Positions 59,646 to 64,000 of a DNA stretch of 64,000 nt are shown here, piece by piece (position 1 is the first letter of the stretch; every line of letters begins with the position of its first letter). Origin of the DNA: Bradymonas sediminis (GTDB lineage Bacteria; Myxococcota_A; Bradymonadia; Bradymonadales; Bradymonadaceae); contig NZ_CP030032.1 in NCBI RefSeq assembly GCF_003258315.1, positions 1,340,001 to 1,404,000 of the forward strand, in the 5' to 3' direction. The notes below the pieces were generated by a model. That model ran no database searches and had not been told where the DNA came from. It saw nothing but the letters and a program-made list of their open reading frames with translations. The position numbers and the translations under genes are program-made.

Positions 59646-61475
59646 TCAGGGATCGAGGCGCGTGATGCGCACGTCGTCGGGCCGGGCGATCGGCGAGTGC
59701 AGGCGCAGGTATTGGGCGAACATCTCGACCTCTGCGGGGCCCTGCACGCGGTTGGTGCCCTCGGAAAGAACCGCCAAAAAGTCGCCGCCCTCTGCCATAT
59801 AGCTGTTGACGGTGACGCGATAATTCGCGCTCGGGTCGATGGTCACGCCGTTGAGCTTGATGCTGGCCGGGTCCACGTGGTTTCCGACCGTGGTGTTGAG
59901 CGTATAGGAGTAGGTGAATCCGCTGGAAACCTGGACGATCGAGTATTCGGTGGCGCTGAATTGCTGCTCAAGAAGTTGGTGAATCTGGGCGCCGGTCAGG
60001 GTCATGGTCACCAGGGTGTTGCCGAAGGGCAGCACGTCGAAGACCTGCGAGTAGGTGATCTCACCGGGATTCTCGGGGGTCGCGCCGGGGCTGGTCAGGT
60101 TGGCGCGGATGCCGCCGGCGTTGGCCATCGCGATCTGGGCGCTGTCCTCTCCGGTCTCGCTGGTGGCCCACAGGTGGCTGTCGGCGATGAGGCGGCCCAG
60201 GGGGGATTCGCCGGCGTCATTATAGTCGCGTCGGATGCTCTTGTTGATCTCGGCGACCACCGGGTCGGCTTCGGCGGCCAGCGTGGCGAGGTCGGTGACG
60301 AAGGTAGTGAGGTCCGTGTTCGGGCTGAGGGTGTCGTTTCGCACGACGTGGTTGACCGCGGTCTTCTCGGTGATGTCGCCGCTGGCCGAGTCGATGACCA
60401 GGTCAACTTCGGTCAGCACGCGGCCGTAGGAGAACGCGCTGGTGACCAGGCGGCCTTCGATATCGCAGATATAGGTGCGGTGGGTGTGTCCGCTGATGAA
60501 GACGTCGACGGCGTCGCTCGAGTTGCGCACGATGTCGACGATCGGTCCCTGCACGTCGCCGCAGTCGCTGACGCTGGTCTGCGGAGTGGTCGCGTGGCCG
60601 CCCTCGTGGATGAGCACGACGATGGCCTCAATTCCCTGGGCCTGAAGCTTGGCGACCTCGCGGTCGATTGTCTCGACTTCGTCGTCGAAGGTCAGCCCGG
60701 CGGTGGCGCTGGGGCGCGTGATGCGGCCGGTGCCTTCGAGGGTGAGGCCGATGAATCCGACCTTCACGCCCTCATAGGTTTTGACCACGGTCGACGGCAG
60801 CAGGGTGTCACCGCTCTCGGTCATGACGTTGGCGGCGAGGATCGGGAACTCAGCCCCGTCGAAGGACTCGGTCCAATCGCATCCATCGGCGTGGCAGCCG
60901 CCATTTTGTAGGCGAAGAAGCTCTTCCCAGCCGGCGTCGAATTCGTGGTTGCCCACCGCGGTGACCTCCAGGCCGAGCATATTCAGCGCCACGATCGTCG
61001 GTTCGTCGTGGTACATCGCCGACATCATCGGCGTCGCGCCCACGATATCGCCGGCCGACACCAGGATGCTATTGTCGGCGTCCTGGGTAAGCTCGTCGGC
61101 CCAGGCCTTCAGGTAGGCGATGCCGCCGGCGTCATGGGTCTCCGTGCCGTCAGTAATGCGGCCGGCAGGTGCTTCCAGGCGGCCGTGAAGGTCGTTGAAC
61201 GCGATGACTTTTAGGGAGATGGGATCGCCGGTCTGCTGCGTGGTGTCCGCTTCGGCGTCCGAATCGGCGTCTGCACCCGCATCGGGCTCGGTCGCGTCGG
61301 CGTCGCCATCCGTGGAATCCGGCGTCTCGGTGACGTCCGAGGTCGTCGCGTCCGCTTGAACGCCCGTGTCCTTCTCGGAGTTGTCCGAGCCCGAGTCCGA
61401 GCACGCGCCGATGAAGGCCAGTGACGCGATGAGAAAAATTAGATGGTGTCGCGAAAAGATCGATGAGTACTTCAT
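59646..61475 (-). CDS. 5'-nucleotidase/metallophosphoesterase lipoprotein (UshA-like)
   Basis: The 609-residue lipoprotein has a signal ending SLAFIGAC (Cys 25) and an Asp/Ala/Thr-rich linker to about 88. The N-terminal metallophosphoesterase domain carries the metal ligands FNDLHGR, VSAGDIVGATP and AVGNHEFDAGWEELL, plus HEGGH and FISGHTHR further on. The C-terminal 5'-nucleotidase domain includes MANAGGIRANL and SYMAEGGDFLAVL. This family hydrolyses nucleoside 5'-phosphates or UDP-sugars outside the cytoplasm, for phosphate and nucleoside scavenging. The extra Cys pair GGCHADGCDW near the metal site is found in a sub-branch. It is probably anchored in the outer membrane; single gene with its own terminator. 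Confidence 0.95.
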   Translation of the reverse strand: MKYSSIFSRHHLIFLIASLAFIGACSDSGSDNSEKDTGVQADATTSDVTETPDSTDGDADATEPDAGADADSDAEADTTQQTGDPISLKVIAFNDLHGRLEAPAGRITDGTETHDAGGIAYLKAWADELTQDADNSILVSAGDIVGATPMMSAMYHDEPTIVALNMLGLEVTAVGNHEFDAGWEELLRLQNGGCHADGCDWTESFDGAEFPILAANVMTESGDTLLPSTVVKTYEGVKVGFIGLTLEGTGRITRPSATAGLTFDDEVETIDREVAKLQAQGIEAIVVLIHEGGHATTPQTSVSDCGDVQGPIVDIVRNSSDAVDVFISGHTHRTYICDIEGRLVTSAFSYGRVLTEVDLVIDSASGDITEKTAVNHVVRNDTLSPNTDLTTFVTDLATLAAEADPVVAEINKSIRRDYNDAGESPLGRLIADSHLWATSETGEDSAQIAMANAGGIRANLTSPGATPENPGEITYSQVFDVLPFGNTLVTMTLTGAQIHQLLEQQFSATEYSIVQVSSGFTYSYTLNTTVGNHVDPASIKLNGVTIDPSANYRVTVNSYMAEGGDFLAVLSEGTNRVQGPAEVEMFAQYLRLHSPIARPDDVRITRLDP

Positions 61476-61600
61476 AATGAGCTCATTTTAGAAAAACAGA
61501 ACGAACAATGCTGAACGGTTTTAATTTGTAGGGACAACGAGAAAGCGTTGGTTTTCTGGGCACTTCAGGTGGTTCTTCTATTCGCTATGACTCCTAATGA

Positions 61601-61648
61601 GAGGGCCGAGCGATTGTCAAGTTCTTGCTGACAATGCTCGGCCCTTTT
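61601..61648. terminator. Strong hairpin between 5'-nucleotidase and M32 carboxypeptidase
   Basis: The arms at 61603-61619 and 61629-61644 pair over about 16 bp, with a T4 tract on the plus strand and CTCTCATTAG on the minus side. Both neighbours are on the minus strand: the carboxypeptidase ends at 61673, so this hairpin would end its transcript before the nucleotidase promoter. Confidence 0.55.
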
Positions 61649-61672
61649 GCCGCTAAAACTCTGCGCGCGCGA

Positions 61673-63169
61673 TCATTTGCTGGGCAAATAACGCTGACGA
61701 AGATGCGCCTTGAAGACCTCGACGTCGAGCGCCTTGCCGGTGGCTTCCTTCACCAACTCGACCGTGCTCTTGCTCGACGCCTTGGCGTGGATATTGTCGC
61801 GCAGCCAGGTGCGCAGCGGGGCGAAGTCGCCGGTTTTGACGCCCGGGACGATCGTGGGGTCTTGCTCGCGGGCGGCGGCGTAGAGCTGGGCGGCGGTCAT
61901 CGCGCCCAGGGTATAGGTGGGGAAATACCCGAAGGCGCCGCTCATCCAGTGGACGTCCTGCATGCAGCCGTCGCGGTCGCTGTCCGGGGTGATGCCGACT
62001 AATTCCTTCATGCCGGTGTTCCACGCCTGCGGCAGGTCTTCGACGCTGAGCTCACCACCGATGAGTTTGCGCTCGAGCTGGTAGCGAAGGATCACGTGGG
62101 CCGGGTAGGTGACTTCGTCGGCGTCAATGCGGATCAGGCTTCGCTCGACGCGGGTCGACAGGGCGAAGATATTCTCGACCGACCACTCGGCTGAGTCGCT
62201 GCCCGGGGCAAAGGCCTCGCGCATCATCGGGGCGGCATATTCCAAAAAGTCGCGGCTGCGGCAGACCTGCATCTCCATGAGCAGTGATTGGCTCTCGTGG
62301 ATGCTCATGCCCCGGGCCCTTCCGACCGGTTGGTATCGCCACTCGGTGGGCAGTCCCATGCTATAGAGGGCGTGGCCGGTCTCGTGGATGGTGCCCATGA
62401 TGGAGCGGGCGAAGTCCTGCTCGTCGTAGTTGGTGGTCAGGCGCACGTCGTCGGTGGTGCCGCCGCAAAATGCGTGGGCGCTGGTGTCCAGGCGGCCGTG
62501 GTTGAAGTCGAAGCCGAGGGTCTTCATCAGGGAGTGCGACAGTTCGCGCTGCGCCGCCTCGGGGAATGGTCCCTGGGGTTGAATCGGCGCCGGAGCGCTC
62601 GCCTGGTGGGCGAGGACTTCGTCGATGAAGCCGGGCAAAAACGCGACGAGCTCTTCGAAGATGGGGTCGATGGTCGCGGCGCTCATGCCGGGGTCGAATT
62701 GGTCGAGCAGGGCGTCGTAGGCCGAGCACCCGAGCGCCTCGCCCTTGGCGACGGCGCCCTCGCGGATCAGGTCGATTTGGCGCTTGAGATACGGGGCGAG
62801 TTTGGCGAAGTCATCCTCGGCGCGCGCCTGCATCCATACGGTTTCGCATTCGGAGACCGCGCGGCTGGTGGCCTCAACGAGGTCGGAGGGCAGCGCGTTT
62901 GCGTGGACCCAGTCGCGGCGCATCTCGCCAAGGTTTGCTTGTTGCCACTCGCTCAACTCGATGTCGGCCGCCTGCTCCAAGAGGTCTGCGAGCGCGGGGT
63001 CGGTCAGCCCTTCGTGGGCCAGCACGGAGAGCGTGGCGATCTGCTCGGCGCGCCCGGCGGCGCCGCCCTCGGGCATCATCGTCGCGCGGTCCCATCCGAG
63101 CACGCCAATTGCCTCTTCGATCTTGGACAGGCGCTCGAAACGTTTTTCTAATTGCTTATAGGCGTTCAT
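61673..63169 (-). CDS. M32 family metallocarboxypeptidase
   Basis: The start at 63169 has GAGGAA upstream and begins the family homology; the frame runs further up to 63217 without protein-like content. The 498 residues form a zinc carboxypeptidase of the thermostable Taq/Pfu type (M32), which removes C-terminal residues in the cytoplasm. The zinc motif HETGH is at 262-266, with the third ligand in IHESQSLLMEMQVCRS. Other family blocks are LGWDRATMMPEGGAAGRAEQIATLS, IRIDADEVTYPAHVILRYQLERKLI and MQDVHWMSGAFGYFPTYTLGAMTAAQLYAAA. Length is typical (about 500). No signal peptide is present. Confidence 0.97.
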   Translation of the reverse strand: MNAYKQLEKRFERLSKIEEAIGVLGWDRATMMPEGGAAGRAEQIATLSVLAHEGLTDPALADLLEQAADIELSEWQQANLGEMRRDWVHANALPSDLVEATSRAVSECETVWMQARAEDDFAKLAPYLKRQIDLIREGAVAKGEALGCSAYDALLDQFDPGMSAATIDPIFEELVAFLPGFIDEVLAHQASAPAPIQPQGPFPEAAQRELSHSLMKTLGFDFNHGRLDTSAHAFCGGTTDDVRLTTNYDEQDFARSIMGTIHETGHALYSMGLPTEWRYQPVGRARGMSIHESQSLLMEMQVCRSRDFLEYAAPMMREAFAPGSDSAEWSVENIFALSTRVERSLIRIDADEVTYPAHVILRYQLERKLIGGELSVEDLPQAWNTGMKELVGITPDSDRDGCMQDVHWMSGAFGYFPTYTLGAMTAAQLYAAAREQDPTIVPGVKTGDFAPLRTWLRDNIHAKASSKSTVELVKEATGKALDVEVFKAHLRQRYLPSK

Positions 63170-63373
63170 GGGGATTCCTCGCAGGTAGGCGATGAATGAA
63201 AATAAAACTCGGCGCATTCAAGCCGAGCGGGGCGCCCGTCGTCAACTAAAAAACGAGCGCTGGCTTGACGTAAAACCCGCGTTTCCCTGCCCAGACCCAA
63301 AGGTGTTATGTAAGACGCCGATGGTTCGGCCGCGGATCATGCGATTCGACCCTTCGCTCACTAAGGAGAAATG

Positions 63374-63724
63374 ATGAGTCTTAAACAATTTTCATCCTGG
63401 TTTCCGCTCGACGCAGATGGCGTCGCGGCGCACGCGCCCGAAGGGGCAGCCGCGCTGCAGGTTCGGGTGGCTGAGGGGTTGATCGAATACGCGTCGGGGC
63501 AGGCGAGCGCGATGGTATTTTATTGCTACGCCAGCGACAACGCCCGTGAAACGCTGCAAAAACTCTTCGCCGACGAGCTCGCCGAACCCGGCGCGCGCGG
63601 GCACGGTGAATTGTGGTTTCGCTATATCCAGGGCGATGAGGTGCTCGAAACCTTAAAGCGTCGGATGCACAAATTTCAGAGCAATTTCGGCGAGTTTCCG
63701 CTCTTTAATCAGCCCGACAAATAG
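63374..63724 (+). CDS. Small hypothetical protein
   Basis: A 116-residue product from the second of two adjacent ATGs (63371, 63374), with AAGGAG eight bases upstream. It has an even, soluble composition with alternating strand and helix (ALQVRVAEGLIEYASGQASAMVFYCYAS, NARETLQKLFADELAEPG, GELWFRYIQGDEVLETLKRRMHKFQSNFGEFPLFN). The layout (an R near 'LQVR', a tyrosine strand, and a C-terminal 'F-G-x-x-P-L-FN') faintly recalls GIY-YIG-like small domains, but the catalytic residues are not clear. It is probably real given the ribosome site and codon pattern. Function unknown. Confidence 0.72.
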   Translation: MSLKQFSSWFPLDADGVAAHAPEGAAALQVRVAEGLIEYASGQASAMVFYCYASDNARETLQKLFADELAEPGARGHGELWFRYIQGDEVLETLKRRMHKFQSNFGEFPLFNQPDK

Positions 63725-63739
63725 GGCGCGCGGCCGGGT

Positions 63740-64000
63740 TTAATCTCGATATTCCTTGAGCTTATATTGCACTTTTCGCACGCTGATCCCCAGGATTCTA
63801 GAGGTCTCCGCGGAGTTGCCGCCGGTGGCCTCGTAGGTCTCTAAGATGGCGTAGCGCTCGATATCCTCCAGCGTGGAGCCGGGGATGCGGATTTCGTCGT
63901 TGGGCACGAAATGTTGTTGGCCGAAGTTATCGGAGAGTTGGCTTGACTCGATGCGCGACCCGGTCGCCAGCACGACCGCGCGCTCCACAGTATTTTCTAG
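63740..64000 (-). CDS. C-terminal part of a sigma-54-dependent (NtrC-type) regulator
   Basis: Only the last 86 residues are in the window. They begin LENTVERAVVLATG, the conserved end of the AAA+ sigma-54 interaction domain, and continue to a Fis-type helix-turn-helix: EDIERYAILETYEATGGNSAETSRILGISVRKVQYKLKEY. The protein would activate transcription at -24/-12 promoters. Its N-terminal receiver or other sensory domain lies outside the window. The stop is 15 bp from the stop of the convergent small gene. Confidence 0.93.
   Translation of the reverse strand, partial: LENTVERAVVLATGSRIESSQLSDNFGQQHFVPNDEIRIPGSTLEDIERYAILETYEATGGNSAETSRILGISVRKVQYKLKEYRD

Noticed and set aside
59511-60911. Plus-strand frame of 466 codons opposite the 5'-nucleotidase
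   Set aside because: Shadow of the lipoprotein with intact metal ligands; includes a terminator at its start.
1-64000. tRNA or rRNA genes
   Set aside because: No T-loop (GGTTCRANYCC) context with matching acceptor stems and no rRNA signature was found by eye; a dedicated scan would be more reliable.

Overview
The window looks like a piece of chromosome from a high-GC, Gram-negative, predatory or deltaproteobacteria-like bacterium. My best guess is the Bradymonadales/Myxococcota neighbourhood. This is inferred from style and not from a marker gene: about a dozen secreted lipoproteins, most with a long Asp/Ala/Thr/Ser-rich linker directly after the lipobox cysteine, many large sensor kinases, a sigma-54 activator and mostly single-gene transcription units. 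No rRNA, tRNA or CRISPR array was recognised. One insertion sequence is present, plus a short MITE-like element.

Layout. 1-6.5 kb: the end of a beta-helix lipoprotein, a 14-TM drug exporter, a sodium:amino-acid symporter, and a lipoprotein whose body is a contractile-phage tail sheath domain, followed by a small unknown gene. 6.5-16.7 kb: a membrane-anchored NYN RNase, murB, a Fur-box-headed pair made of a seven-repeat RCC1 lipoprotein and a di-haem oxidoreductase, DUF924, a GH92 mannosidase lipoprotein and a VWA-like lipoprotein. 16.9-34 kb: four paralogous 6-TM/PAS histidine kinases carrying two, two, one or no receiver domains, interspersed with a propeller lipoprotein, a deaminase, a His-rich cytochrome c'-like lipoprotein, DUF5996, a TIM-barrel lipoprotein, a mechanosensitive channel and PhnA. 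34-51.9 kb: TMEM43-like protein, a 'secreted repeat' lipoprotein, an MlaE/MlaD pair, transglutaminase and TPR proteins, typA, two Sua5/YciO-family genes, DUF188, a glutathionyl-hydroquinone reductase with a TetR regulator, a HAD phosphatase and rpmE2. 52.5-55 kb: a HARE-HTH/Mrr-like protein translationally coupled to lipB. 55-58 kb: an AT-richer accessory patch with the MITE-like element, a small lipoprotein, a 5'-truncated gene and an ISKra4-type insertion sequence. 58-64 kb: murA (with Asp replacing the active-site Cys), a 5'-nucleotidase lipoprotein, an M32 carboxypeptidase, a small unknown gene and the end of an NtrC-type regulator.

How the genes relate. Cell-wall synthesis (murA, murB), translation and tRNA modification (typA, rpmE2, Sua5) and lipoate transfer (lipB) are ordinary housekeeping. 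The accessory content is surface oriented: lipoproteins carrying enzymes or binding folds. The most unusual items are the lipid-anchored tail sheath protein (4665-6152), the apparently Fur-controlled RCC1/di-haem operon (8358-11749), the four-member kinase family with a decaying receiver domain, and the HARE-HTH/Mrr-like protein with a lost catalytic lysine.
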